A DNA stretch of 64,000 bases from Candidatus Competibacteraceae bacterium (GTDB lineage: Bacteria; Pseudomonadota; Gammaproteobacteria; Competibacterales; Competibacteraceae), in assembly GCA_016713505.1 (NCBI GenBank), contig JADJPA010000001.1, positions 2,307,501 through 2,371,500 on the forward strand, in the 5' to 3' direction. Numbering within the stretch: the stretch's first letter is position 1; each line of letters opens with the position of its first letter. The notes below the pieces were generated by a model. That model made no database searches. It was not told the origin of the DNA and was given only the letters and a program-made list of their open reading frames with translations. The position numbers and the translations under genes are program-made. Of this stretch, positions 21,684 through 31,282 are shown in pieces.

Positions 21684-24600
21684 TTACTGTTGAGGTAATT
21701 GCCGCCAGGACTGCCGGCCCACGACTTGAAGTGCGGTATCGAGCGCAGTCGAGCTTGGTTGGCCTGCGCTACCCATGGAGATGATGTAATCTTGCTGGGT
21801 TTCCAGATTCTGGATCGGCAGCGGTTCCGATAAAATGTCCACTGAAGGCATGCTGCTGACCGTCGCCTCAACGGTTTCGCCGTCCACCATGATCGTCACC
21901 GGTTCCTTCTTGTTTTTAAAGGGTGAAATGTTCAATCGCGACCCGCTGACAGCATCCAGAATAAACTGACTGCTGGTACCGCCGGCTTCGCACAAGCTCG
22001 ACGAGGGAATCGTCGAGTTGAAAATGATCCGCTTATCGCGCAACCGTCCGCTCGTTATTTGCTTTTCGCCGCGATTGTCGGCGCCATAAATCAGATCCAG
22101 ATACCAGCCGACATGAGTCGTTGGCGGGGTTCCGGTGGGATTGCTGTTTAGCTCTGAGTGCCAAGCAATTTGCTGGTTGCTCGTCACGTAAAAACCATCG
22201 ACATTGCCTAAGATTTTCTGTTCCAGCAAGTGAGATCTATCCTGTGGTAACAAACTGCTCGGACTCGGATCACCAGCAATCTCACCCCAACTCCGATCCC
22301 AAATTGCATATAGGGTCTGAGTGGGCTGATTGATATTGCTGTTGTCGGTGGATTCGATGTATTTGCCCGTTCCGAAGTACACGAGATAACCTCGATACGG
22401 ATGGGTGTCGACTTCCGGGCGAACCGTGATCGGTTGCACTTGATTCGCCGCGTTCTTGGCAGTGAATAAAGGCTTGCAACTGTTGCTGGCGGCGCAATTG
22501 CTACCGCTGTAAGCGATGGCGGGCGCGTTTCCGCTCAGATCGAACTTCCATAGATTGCCTTGCAGATCGCCGGCATACACCGAGTTGACCGTCTGCGGGT
22601 CGATCGGGTTGAAAATAACGGCCGGCGTTGCCAGTCCGTTAGGTTTACTATCGGTCGCGGTCGCGAGACCTTTACCGGTATTGAGTTTGATGGCGGTACC
22701 GAGCTTCAAATTCGTCTCTAAAGGGAGAATGTAAAGGGCTGCATTGCCGGTAGTGCTGGCGCTGCCGTCCGCTTCGGTGTTGTTATAACCGTTCCCGAGG
22801 AAAACCGCCCAGGTACCGTTAGCCATTTGCCCAATAGTCGGCTTGCTAAAAGTGTAGCCCAGATCGTTATCGCTGTACTCCCATAACACATCATTGGCAC
22901 TAAAATTGCTCGGATTGGTTACATCCAAAGCAAACACGCTTTGACCACCCCCGCGCAAGGTACCAACCAGTATTTTGCGATTACCAATCATTTTGACCAC
23001 TGCCGAACCGTCCACGTTAGGCTGGTGACTGTAGTAACGATTAGTCAATCCGCTCAAGCCCTTGAATATGGCCGTAGGAATGTAAGCGAACAGTTCCGCG
23101 CCAGTGCTAGCGTTAAAAGCGTGCAACATGCCATCGTTGGCACCGACGTAAACCGTAGGGGTTTCTCCATCTACAAAGAATGGATCGGAGTGGACGATAT
23201 CGCCCAACATGCTAGAGCGCTCGCGAAAACTATTGGTGTTCAACCAAGCGCTATCCGCCGCTACAACTCCTTTACCGCGAATGAAATCCAAACGCTGCTG
23301 GCCCTTCCCATCATTGATACTAGTGGTCGGATTGGTGTTCAGATAGGCTTGTTGGGTGCTGTCGAGCTGGTCCCATTTAAATTCGATACCGGTACCGTCT
23401 GGTTTGCGCGTAAAGATTTTGCGGCTGGCGGGCGCCATCATGGCGAAGGCGGAAGTGGGCTTACCGGTATCCCATAAGGGCAGCGCGATATCGAAGGTTC
23501 CATCGCCATTGATGGTGATTGCCATCAGTTGCCCCGTCCAGTCACCGCTGTTGAAACGGGCGAGATAGGCCTTGGTGTTGGTGGTATTGGTCACGAATCC
23601 TGGGTTAAGCGAAAGCGCCGCCGCTGATCCGACCCGAGCCTGAATGCTGCTCAAGGCTTGCCTGAGACCTTCGACCAGTTCATCAGGACTCCGGGCCGAA
23701 ATAAAATCGCCGCGACCGTTATAGGCGGCATGCCACATGTCATCGATCTTGGCTGGAGTCGTCGTATTAACGGTGGGATCACCCCAGTTCGTATTTTTCT
23801 CCGTGGCGTTTGGCGGATCTCCGTACTTTAATAGAGTAGTATCCAACGGTTCGACAGCCGCCGGCCAGCCGCTATTAGTAGGATATGGCAGTAGACCATC
23901 GACTCCGAATCCCACGGCGAAGGTGACCATATGCTGCCACATGTAAGTAGTATCAAAAAGATCCTGTTTGGTTTTCAGCACCTTATTATCAAGCGGGCTC
24001 AGATCGGTCCGATAATAATGATAAGCCACATCGGCCACGGTATTACTTTTACCATCGCCGTCTTGATCGCCCATCGAGCTAATATTCTGGTTCCAAAACC
24101 CGTCAGTGGTCATCAAGGAAAAATTCTGCTGGCATTGCCCGCCCGCACTTGCCGACAAAATGGGGGTCGGCTTGCCTGACAAGGTATTATTATAATATTG
24201 GCCTGTCCGTTCCAAGCCGGCGGGCAATGGCGTGCCACTACCCGTCCACTTAAACCCGTAAAGATTCCTCAGCAAACTAGTGTTTTCAGCGGTATAAGGC
24301 GGCTGCGCGGCCGTTGGCATCTGGACAAAAATATTATCTGGCCAAGTACCGTTCCAGTTATTCAAGACACTGACACCGTAGCGAAAATTGGGGAAAGCGT
24401 TGATGACTTTACCCAATGCACCCTTGGCGACGAAGGACCGCTTGCGGGAATATTGATACCAGTTGGCGATGTTCTGTTTGACTTGGGCAATGGTACGATC
24501 GCCTAACGCCGCTTGAGCGCCGGAGCCAGAGAGCGTGACAGTGGTACCGTCTTGATCGACCAACAGCCGACCTGACCGATAGGTGGTACCATCATAACAG

Positions 24601-25472
24601 CGCGCGTCATTAGTTCTCGGTGGTGTGGTAGCCTGCGTCGTATTCGCGCAGAAGGTGGTCTTGAATGTCTGTATGTCGATCTGATTGGTGGCGCCTGCTT
24701 TGACCGTGTATAGCGTGTAGGTATCCCACAAGTCTACATAACCATTTGCGGTCTGGGTCATATCGATGCTGGTACCACGATTTGGAACACTATTGGTGGC
24801 ATCAAAACCTTTATCATCATTCCATACCGCATAGCGAAAATCGGTTGCACTCAAATCGCGAGGATAGCGGCAGGTCGTAGTACCCCAAACTGGATTGCTA
24901 CAAGCATTAGTATAGCTGGCGTCTCCTGTACTACCGGACTCCCAGGGCTCATAAGTTGAGGCGGGGTTATAGTAAAGGACATTGAGAGCTGATGAATAAA
25001 TTCGCCAATCTCGCAAGCGCTTAGTGTTATTTGGATAGGTGTACTCCAAAATAGTGCTGGCGGCACAAGTTTCGATAACCCCATTATTATTTGCGCCAGC
25101 CGTACATGTTGCTGGTGAGTAGATATTATCGCCATTATTATAGTAGTAAGAAAACTTGTTACTTGAGTCGTAATACCATCTTTTTTCCGAAGAAGGAAAA
25201 TAATTTGTTGGAATAGAATTACCCGCTGTCGCCGCATCTCTATCATAGAAATTAGCGTGCCAATGTTTGATGGTAGTAAATTCCCAATCCATTGAGCCGG
25301 AATCATCCAGAGTGATAAACACATTCGGCGGCACTCCTATCGAGCCGATAAACAGCGGGAGTTTGGCAATATCGAGCAGCACCGCGTAAGAAGATGTCGA
25401 TTGCATCAAACCGCTACTAAACAGCGCGACCGCAATCGCTAATTTATGCCGTCTAATCATGTATGTTTTCAT
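21684..25472 (-). CDS. pilY1: PilY1, type IV pilus tip adhesin
   Basis: A 1262-residue secreted protein with an N-terminal signal peptide (MKTYMIRRHKLAIAVALFSS...), then a von Willebrand A-like domain whose metal site DDSGS is near residue 57. A calcium-binding-like loop, DQDGDGKSNTVAD, lies mid-protein, and the C-terminal half is a beta-propeller of the PilY1 type (VYVGANDGMLHAFN, VYAGDLQGNLWKFDLSG). PilY1 sits at the pilus tip, antagonises retraction and takes part in adhesion and surface sensing. Base composition is clearly lower in GC than in the housekeeping genes. It lies between pilE and pilX in the operon. Confidence 0.93.
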   Translation of the reverse strand: MKTYMIRRHKLAIAVALFSSGLMQSTSSYAVLLDIAKLPLFIGSIGVPPNVFITLDDSGSMDWEFTTIKHWHANFYDRDAATAGNSIPTNYFPSSEKRWYYDSSNKFSYYYNNGDNIYSPATCTAGANNNGVIETCAASTILEYTYPNNTKRLRDWRIYSSALNVLYYNPASTYEPWESGSTGDASYTNACSNPVWGTTTCRYPRDLSATDFRYAVWNDDKGFDATNSVPNRGTSIDMTQTANGYVDLWDTYTLYTVKAGATNQIDIQTFKTTFCANTTQATTPPRTNDARCYDGTTYRSGRLLVDQDGTTVTLSGSGAQAALGDRTIAQVKQNIANWYQYSRKRSFVAKGALGKVINAFPNFRYGVSVLNNWNGTWPDNIFVQMPTAAQPPYTAENTSLLRNLYGFKWTGSGTPLPAGLERTGQYYNNTLSGKPTPILSASAGGQCQQNFSLMTTDGFWNQNISSMGDQDGDGKSNTVADVAYHYYRTDLSPLDNKVLKTKQDLFDTTYMWQHMVTFAVGFGVDGLLPYPTNSGWPAAVEPLDTTLLKYGDPPNATEKNTNWGDPTVNTTTPAKIDDMWHAAYNGRGDFISARSPDELVEGLRQALSSIQARVGSAAALSLNPGFVTNTTNTKAYLARFNSGDWTGQLMAITINGDGTFDIALPLWDTGKPTSAFAMMAPASRKIFTRKPDGTGIEFKWDQLDSTQQAYLNTNPTTSINDGKGQQRLDFIRGKGVVAADSAWLNTNSFRERSSMLGDIVHSDPFFVDGETPTVYVGANDGMLHAFNASTGAELFAYIPTAIFKGLSGLTNRYYSHQPNVDGSAVVKMIGNRKILVGTLRGGGQSVFALDVTNPSNFSANDVLWEYSDNDLGYTFSKPTIGQMANGTWAVFLGNGYNNTEADGSASTTGNAALYILPLETNLKLGTAIKLNTGKGLATATDSKPNGLATPAVIFNPIDPQTVNSVYAGDLQGNLWKFDLSGNAPAIAYSGSNCAASNSCKPLFTAKNAANQVQPITVRPEVDTHPYRGYLVYFGTGKYIESTDNSNINQPTQTLYAIWDRSWGEIAGDPSPSSLLPQDRSHLLEQKILGNVDGFYVTSNQQIAWHSELNSNPTGTPPTTHVGWYLDLIYGADNRGEKQITSGRLRDKRIIFNSTIPSSSLCEAGGTSSQFILDAVSGSRLNISPFKNKKEPVTIMVDGETVEATVSSMPSVDILSEPLPIQNLETQQDYIISMGSAGQPSSTALDTALQVVGRQSWRQLPQQ

Positions 25473-25523
25473 AAAATTCTCCAGATTCAGATCTAATAGA
25501 TATTCGGGTATCTTCTATTGACA

Positions 25524-26303
25524 TCAAGGCGCCGCGACGTAATACAGCCGGTAAATACCGCTTTGCAGCATGGTGACCGCCGTATTGCTGCCGCCTAAAC
25601 CCCGCGCGGTAATCCGATAATAGTTGCGCTGGCGGCTAAAAGCGGTTTCATTCCTGACCACGATGCCGTCAGCGGCGCGACTTCTTTTGAAAGCGGCAGC
25701 GGCCGGCGTGGTGTCCGTAGGCGCATAAATGTAGGCCTCCATCACGCAACCTGGATTGGCGGACAAACCATCCAAAGTGTTGGCTGGAAGCACCTGGATG
25801 TTGTTTGCCGCAGCCCACCAAGCAGCGCCTCGTCCTGCTTCAGCCCACCAAAAGGGCGTGCTGGTGGAGGGCGCATTGGCCGGATTCGGATTAGGATCGA
25901 GCCGAAGGTTGGTATTTGGAAAGCCGGCTTGATTCTCGTCTAGACTCCACAACCACACCGCAGGACCCTCCACAACCGGTGTGGCCGGATTATCAATTTG
26001 CCATGTTTGATCCAAGGGCCGCGCTTGAGGTGGAGTATTGATCGCGCCCAGATTCAGCGCGGCCACCTGAAATTGATAATCTTGCGTCAAAATATTCTCG
26101 CAAAAACGCAAGCCGACTTCGGCTGCCTGGAAAGACAGATTGCTGTCCCGCAAATTGCCGGCCATTTTTTCTTGTAAGGTCGTGCTCTGCATGGCGCTCA
26201 CCCCGATCAGCGTGATGACGACCAACAGAATCAACCCCACCACCAACGCAGCACCCTTTTGTCGGACCGGCCCGCCCAAAAATGCATAACAACTCTGATT
26301 CAT
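25524..26303 (-). CDS. pilX: Minor pilin-associated protein PilX
   Basis: A 259-residue protein starting MNQSCYAFLGG at 26303 behind GGGAGAAAGGA. The N-terminal hydrophobic helix GAALVVGLILLVVITLIGVSAMQSTTLQEKMAGNLRD is the PilX signature; as in the family the residue at position 5 after cleavage is not the usual glutamate. The C-terminal part is variable. With PilV, PilW and PilE it forms the tip complex that carries PilY1. The stop of pilW lies 17 bases upstream of its start. Confidence 0.88.
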   Translation of the reverse strand: MNQSCYAFLGGPVRQKGAALVVGLILLVVITLIGVSAMQSTTLQEKMAGNLRDSNLSFQAAEVGLRFCENILTQDYQFQVAALNLGAINTPPQARPLDQTWQIDNPATPVVEGPAVWLWSLDENQAGFPNTNLRLDPNPNPANAPSTSTPFWWAEAGRGAAWWAAANNIQVLPANTLDGLSANPGCVMEAYIYAPTDTTPAAAAFKRSRAADGIVVRNETAFSRQRNYYRITARGLGGSNTAVTMLQSGIYRLYYVAAP

Positions 26304-26320
26304 TTCCTTTCTCCCGTCAC

Positions 26321-27193
26321 TCAAGGGGCTTGATTACGCACGTTGATCGTCGTGCCCATGACATAACGCATTCGCCGATCAGGAGCAGGATTAGGACCTG
26401 CGTTGATGTTAGCGCCGTTGAAAACGATAGTCTGCGGTTGCAGGGTCAATCGATCCTGGTCGGATTGCACCAGCAGCGAAACACGCAAACCAATCACGAG
26501 ATTCCATTGATTGGCGGGAACCTGGGCAGCAGTCACGTAGGCGGTGGCGCCTCTTAGACGCCCGTTGGCATCGACTCCATTAACCCCCTGGCTCAGGCCG
26601 TATTGAATGGTCATGCCCTGCAAACCAGCCACGAGAGGCTGGGCTATGGCGCCGCCGGGATTGTTGTTATCGGTGCAAAGCAGCGCTCGGCCTTGCGGAG
26701 GATTGGCGGGTGACAAGCTCAAAGTGATGTCCGCCATCTGATTGGCCGGTATGATCCGGCCCAGACAAGTAGTGACCGATCCATCGTCGGCACCTTGATA
26801 GCGAAGCCGTATGGCGTCAGACCCGTTGATAGTGCTACCAGCCACAACCTGACCAGCGGCAAAAATACCGGTGACCCTTGGAAAGCCGCGCGCATTAATG
26901 GCCGTGCTCCAAACTGTACCCCCCTTGTCCCACGGATAAGTGATATAACCGCCCATTCGAAAGTAGCGGCTTAACAAGGCCATCGCCATCCGGCCATCTT
27001 CCTGCATGCGCGATGCAGCCTGCTGGATTCGAGCCGACTGCTGGGTGCTGATGAAAACCTGAATGACTCCGAGCATCACTACCAGACCCAGCGTCAGGGC
27101 CACCATGATCTCGACCAGGGTATAGCCGCTTTGAATGGCGAATCCGGGTCGAGAGTCAACTGAGGGTCGTGGGCTTAAATAAACTCCAAGCAT
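26321..27193 (-). CDS. pilW: Minor pilin PilW
   Basis: A 290-residue prepilin. The leader is 23 residues from the only usable ATG, and processing before YTLVEIMVALTLGLVVMLGVIQVF leaves Glu5 intact. It has the PilW features QSARIQQAASRMQEDGRMAMALLSRYFRMGGY and a long C-terminal beta domain with a CLGR...LLCTD cysteine pair. It works in the tip-priming complex with PilX, PilV and FimU. It sits between pilX and pilV, as in P. aeruginosa. Confidence 0.9.
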   Translation of the reverse strand: MLGVYLSPRPSVDSRPGFAIQSGYTLVEIMVALTLGLVVMLGVIQVFISTQQSARIQQAASRMQEDGRMAMALLSRYFRMGGYITYPWDKGGTVWSTAINARGFPRVTGIFAAGQVVAGSTINGSDAIRLRYQGADDGSVTTCLGRIIPANQMADITLSLSPANPPQGRALLCTDNNNPGGAIAQPLVAGLQGMTIQYGLSQGVNGVDANGRLRGATAYVTAAQVPANQWNLVIGLRVSLLVQSDQDRLTLQPQTIVFNGANINAGPNPAPDRRMRYVMGTTINVRNQAP

Positions 27194-27208
27194 GATCGGT
27201 TCGACTCC

Positions 27209-27727
27209 CTAGTTGAGGGTGGCGATGAAACGTTGGTTGGCACCGCCGCTGCGGTTGTCATCCCACCAAATCTTGATGGCGTAAGTCGTGCCTCCATCGC
27301 AGGACGGCGCGGCGGGCGTGCTCGCGGCCGGGAGCTCGACCGGCACGGTATCAAGGCACACCACACCCTGACCGGTCGGTAACAAAGCAGCCAATGATTG
27401 CCGCCATTGAGCGACATCAGTTTGAGCCATCTGCGCGGATGTGCATCCAGCAGGGGTTTGGCAGGCCGCAACCACGGTAAGATTCGCAGGATTATCGTAG
27501 TTGCCGGCGACAAAACCGGGCCGGTTAGCCCGCATACGGTCGGCGAGTTCCTCGGCCAACAAAGTTGCCTGGGTACGCAGGTAGGCGCTGTGATTGAAAC
27601 GCAGGCCGTTGACTTGAAGGCTGGCCAAACCCAGCAAACCCACGGACAAAACCACCAACGCCACCAGCACTTCCAGTAGGGTAAAACCGGCGGAGCTTTT
27701 GCCAAACGGCTTGTTTGTTTTCGTCAT
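27209..27727 (-). CDS. pilV: Minor pilin PilV
   Basis: A 172-residue prepilin. The ATG at 27727 follows AGGAGAG and gives a leader ending KSSAG, cut before FTLLEVLVALVVLSVGLLGLASLQ, with Glu5. The segment ADRMRANRPGFVAGNY and a C-terminal WWDDNRSG are typical of PilV. The reading frame stays open upstream for 43 more codons, but these have no ribosome-binding site or conservation and are left out. Confidence 0.9.
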   Translation of the reverse strand: MTKTNKPFGKSSAGFTLLEVLVALVVLSVGLLGLASLQVNGLRFNHSAYLRTQATLLAEELADRMRANRPGFVAGNYDNPANLTVVAACQTPAGCTSAQMAQTDVAQWRQSLAALLPTGQGVVCLDTVPVELPAASTPAAPSCDGGTTYAIKIWWDDNRSGGANQRFIATLN

Positions 27728-27764
27728 GCTGCTCTCCTTAAGTGACAAACCTGATAACAACGGC

Positions 27765-28328
27765 TTACGAACAACCCGCATTGGTTGCCGGCACTTGCGT
27801 GCTGACCTGCGAGCGCCCTCCCACACCGAGCACCAGCTGGCGCGCCGAATCCGCAAATCCAGCCTTACATAGGGTCAGCGTAGTATTCGCAGGTGTAGCA
27901 TTTAAAGGGGTGCCATCGACAAGTTGAGCCATACCGGCCGACACATAAGAAACGTAATTGGCCACGCTCGCTCCGCCCAGCATAGTCATGCCGCCCGCTA
28001 GTGGGCCGTAAGAGCGGATGACGAGTTCGCCCGCATCGACGGTGGCGTTGCTGTTGGGATCGACGAACACGATCCAGCCTTGCTCGTAACCGCCAACCGC
28101 CGTACATCCAGTACCGTTAGCACTTTTGCACAGCGTGACCCGAACGTTGCGCTTGATCGCCTCGGAGCGCGCCAGATGAAGCGCGCCCACTAGCTCGTTG
28201 GCCCCCGCTGTCAGCCGGTTGTTGTTGATCGTCGCTTGAAAGCTAGGCACCCCCAACGTCAATACGATGACAGCCACCAGCATGGTCACCACCAATTCGA
28301 TCAAGGTAAATCCCGTGTTGCTTTTCAT
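27765..28328 (-). CDS. fimU: GspH/FimT-family minor pilin (FimU-like), copy 1
   Basis: A 187-residue prepilin with leader MKSNTG, then FTLIELVVTMLVAVIVLTLGVPSF with Glu5. The conserved LVGALHLARSEAIKRNVRVTLCKS and a C-terminal GGRSQVS identify the FimT/FimU group. It is probably the FimU equivalent that bridges the pilus shaft and the tip complex. It is very similar to the next gene upstream on the minus strand, including the CKSA, YQQGWIVF/YEQGWIVF and GGR regions, so the two are tandem paralogues. Confidence 0.85.
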   Translation of the reverse strand: MKSNTGFTLIELVVTMLVAVIVLTLGVPSFQATINNNRLTAGANELVGALHLARSEAIKRNVRVTLCKSANGTGCTAVGGYEQGWIVFVDPNSNATVDAGELVIRSYGPLAGGMTMLGGASVANYVSYVSAGMAQLVDGTPLNATPANTTLTLCKAGFADSARQLVLGVGGRSQVSTQVPATNAGCS

Positions 28329-28541
28329 GTCTGTTTGCTCACCTCGTTCTCCATCATGCCTCACCGCTACACGATTCCGGGCCTGCCGCCATCGCCATTC
28401 ACACGTATCGCATGATAGACAATCAAGCCCGTCAAAACTCCCATGGAGGGATAAAAGGTAGTAATTAGCAGATAAATGGGAAGCAGACAGCCGGTAATGT
28501 TTAAGCCATGTCACCGCATTGAACGACTATGATGGCTTCTA

Positions 28542-29141
28542 TTAGCACCCTGCCGTCGCGGCGGGTACCATCCGCTCGACGCGCACGCGCCCCCCTCTGC
28601 TCAGCACCAACCGTCGCGCCGACGCCAGATACCGAGGCGCGCACAAAGTCACGGTACCAGCCTGGAAACCACCATTGCGCGCTTGACTGGCGCCGACCGG
28701 AATAAAGGACACGTAATCGGACACACCAGCGCTTCCGATCAAAGTCAATCCCGCCTCCAGCGGCCCATGAACGCGAATGATGGGCTCAGGATCATTTGTG
28801 ATGGGACTGTTCCGACAGGTGGTGGGGTCGCGAATCGCATCGCCGTTCGAATCAGCAAACACGATCCAGCCTTGCTGATAGCCACCGTCGACAGTGCAGC
28901 AACGGCCATCGGCGCTCTTGCACAATGTGACACGAATGTTGCGCTTGACCGCTTCCGAACGCGCCAGGCCGAGCGCACCCACTAATTGGTTGATCGCGGC
29001 GGTCTGGCGATTATCCTGAATCAAAGCCTGAAAGTTCGGCACGCCCACGGTCAGCACGAGCGCCGCTAACGCCAGAGTCACGATCAGCTCCAGCAAGGTA
29101 AACCCCTTACGACAATCAAGCCTACACAGACAAGCAGCCAT
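28542..29141 (-). CDS. fimT: GspH/FimT-family minor pilin, copy 2
   Basis: A prepilin with processing site before FTLLELIVTLALAALVLTVGVPNF. The ATG at 29141 is preceded by AAAGGG and gives a 13-residue leader; an ATG at 29183 would make a 27-residue leader and has no obvious ribosome-binding site, so the shorter form is preferred. The body is 199 residues with LVGALGLARSEAVKRNIRVTLCKSA and several cysteines. It is the first gene of the minor-pilin operon and a paralogue of the next gene. Which copy is the FimU and which the FimT equivalent is uncertain. Confidence 0.82.
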   Translation of the reverse strand: MAACLCRLDCRKGFTLLELIVTLALAALVLTVGVPNFQALIQDNRQTAAINQLVGALGLARSEAVKRNIRVTLCKSADGRCCTVDGGYQQGWIVFADSNGDAIRDPTTCRNSPITNDPEPIIRVHGPLEAGLTLIGSAGVSDYVSFIPVGASQARNGGFQAGTVTLCAPRYLASARRLVLSRGGRVRVERMVPAATAGC

Positions 29142-29264
29142 CACGCCCTTTACCTTGAATGAAGCATTCACCTTACTTTTCATATCGCGCCCATAGCCGC
29201 GCTCGCACCAGCGCAATAACAACCAGCATAGCTAGCTAGCATCTCAACTATAATGCCCATGTGA

Positions 29265-30464
29265 GTGATCAATGTTTTTGAAAAAATTGAAACCCTTGCC
29301 CAACAGCCCAAACAACCAGCACCGCTTGTCCCTGATCCGTCACCTTATAAAAATCGTCCCATGCTGGATCGATTACCGTTAGAACCCCCCAAGCCACGCA
29401 CAGAATCCGGTTTCCTGCCAGATTTTTGCGCAAACCAAGTCGTCTTCGGGATGGTTTTGCTGGGCGAACTGTTTGCTCTGATTCTAGCCCTCACTGAAAT
29501 CGATAACCTCACTGCATTTTGGAATCAGCTGGCATTGGTTTCGCTGTTTGTGCAATGGGTTGCACTAACCGCTGCCGCTGCTTTGTGTTTGTGTAGACGC
29601 TGGCTCAACCGGCTTGACACTCCGTTCGCGACCCTGGCTGTACTGAGCTTGATATTACTGATTATTCTGCTGTTTTCACTGTTCGGTGGGTGGTATATGA
29701 AACCATCCGCCGATTTAGTCAAAACCTCGATACCACCCGCCATGCTGCTGATTCGCAACCTCGCTATCGGCGGCATCATCACCCTGATCGCATTACGTTA
29801 TTTTTACATCCAACATCAATGGCAACGCAATGTTGAAGCCGAAGCGCGAGCGCGCTTGCAAGCCTTGCAAGCGCGTATCCACCCGCATTTTCTGTTCAAT
29901 GCTCTCAATACCATCGCCAGCCTGATTCACAGCCAACCCGACCGGGCCGAACAAGCTGTCCTCGACTTGGCCGACATGTTGCGCTCGGCGCTCTCCTATC
30001 AAGAACGTATTACCCTGGAGGCCGAGATCGAACTCACCCGCCGCTATCTCGCGATCGAAAGCCTGCGTTTGGGCGAACGGTTAAAGGTCGATTGGCAACT
30101 GGATGAGGACTTACCACTCGGCCTGCCGACCCCTGCCTTGCTGTTGCAGCCCTTGGCCGAGAATGCCATCCACCACGGTATCCAACCGTTACCAGAAGGC
30201 GGAACGCTGATCATTCGCATCGAACGACAAGCTCGCGCTTTACGAATCACCGTAGCCAATCCGCGTTCGACTGAAGGTGCGATGGCGAGACCGGGCCACG
30301 GCATCGCGCAACAAAATATCCGGCAACGCCTACAATTGGCTTATGAGGCTCCAAATCCTCTAGAAATTACTGAAACACCCAGCTATTACCAGATCGCTTT
30401 TTCAATCCCCCTAGAAGCTCCAATGACAACGGTTTTTCGGCAAAAACCCGGCATTTTTGTATAA
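29265..30464 (+). CDS. algZ: LytS/AlgZ-type sensor histidine kinase
   Basis: A 399-residue protein with four membrane helices between about residues 57 and 185, then a histidine-kinase domain whose phosphoacceptor is in ARIHPHFLFNALNTIA, an N-box LQPLAENAIHHGIQP and a glycine box GHGIAQQNI. This is the unorthodox kinase family of AlgZ (FimS). The partner response regulator follows 34 bases later. The GTG at 29265 is 11 bases from a TATAAT box (29249-29254), which would make the message nearly leaderless; an ATG at 29361, 32 codons in, is an alternative start. It is divergent from the pilin operon. Confidence 0.88.
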   Translation: MINVFEKIETLAQQPKQPAPLVPDPSPYKNRPMLDRLPLEPPKPRTESGFLPDFCANQVVFGMVLLGELFALILALTEIDNLTAFWNQLALVSLFVQWVALTAAAALCLCRRWLNRLDTPFATLAVLSLILLIILLFSLFGGWYMKPSADLVKTSIPPAMLLIRNLAIGGIITLIALRYFYIQHQWQRNVEAEARARLQALQARIHPHFLFNALNTIASLIHSQPDRAEQAVLDLADMLRSALSYQERITLEAEIELTRRYLAIESLRLGERLKVDWQLDEDLPLGLPTPALLLQPLAENAIHHGIQPLPEGGTLIIRIERQARALRITVANPRSTEGAMARPGHGIAQQNIRQRLQLAYEAPNPLEITETPSYYQIAFSIPLEAPMTTVFRQKPGIFV

Positions 30465-30498
30465 TGTCAATACGTTTGTAGCAAACCAGTCGGTTTGA

Positions 30499-31239
30499 AT
30501 GCCAAGAATGAACGTATTAATTGTCGACGATGAGCCACCTGCCCGTGATCGATTACGCGACTTGCTCAATCAGCTTACCGACTATCATTCGTGCGGTGAG
30601 GCCAGCAACGGCGTAGAAGCTTTGCGGCTGGCGGAAACTACAGCGCCGGATATCGTCCTACTGGACATTCAGATGCCGGGCGTGGATGGCTTGGAAACCG
30701 CGCGACGGCTAGGGACACTCGCCCGGCCTCCTGCCGTAATTTTCGTCACGGCCTACGGCGAACATGCTCTGGAAGCCCTTGATGCCCAAGCGGTGGCTTA
30801 TTTGCTCAAACCAGTGCGGTTGGAGCGACTGGAACGGGCCTTGGCCAACGCCAGTCGCCTCAATCGCGCCCAGCTGGCGAGCCTGACAACCGGCGACGCG
30901 GCAACGGGACGCACTCATCTTCGGGTTCGGCTCGGGTCACGTCTGGAATTGATCCCGTTAAGCGAGGTGTGCTATTTCCAGGCCGATCAAAAATACGTCA
31001 CGGTCCGCCACCGTAACGGCGAAGCGCTGATCGAAGAGCCGCTGAAAGCCTTGGAAACGGAGTTGGGAGCGCGCGTGATCCGGGTCCATCGCAACGGGCT
31101 GGCGATGGCGGCGCGTATTGCCGGTCTGGAGAAAACCGCCGATGGTGGCGTCAATCTGATGTTCGACCTCATCCCTGATCGGCTGGAAGTCAGCCGGCGG
31201 CATTTGCCGCTGGTCCGCCAGTTTCTCAAGCAGTGGTAA
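30499..31239 (+). CDS. algR: LytTR-family response regulator, AlgR-like
   Basis: A 246-residue regulator. The receiver domain has the acidic pocket VDDEP and phosphoacceptor Asp56 in LLDIQMPG, then FVTAYGEHALEAL and a conserved lysine in LKPVRLERLE. The LytTR DNA-binding domain (about residues 140-245) has YFQADQKYVTVRH and LIEEPLKALE and HRN. In P. aeruginosa AlgR binds the fimU promoter and turns on fimU-pilVWXY1Y2E; here the regulator pair is directly next to that operon. An ATG three codons later (MNVLIVDDEP) may be the real start. Confidence 0.9.
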   Translation: MPRMNVLIVDDEPPARDRLRDLLNQLTDYHSCGEASNGVEALRLAETTAPDIVLLDIQMPGVDGLETARRLGTLARPPAVIFVTAYGEHALEALDAQAVAYLLKPVRLERLERALANASRLNRAQLASLTTGDAATGRTHLRVRLGSRLELIPLSEVCYFQADQKYVTVRHRNGEALIEEPLKALETELGARVIRVHRNGLAMAARIAGLEKTADGGVNLMFDLIPDRLEVSRRHLPLVRQFLKQW

Positions 31240-31282
31240 GCCGCCGGCCAAAACGAGACCAGCGGGCGTTCCGAGCCTTCCA

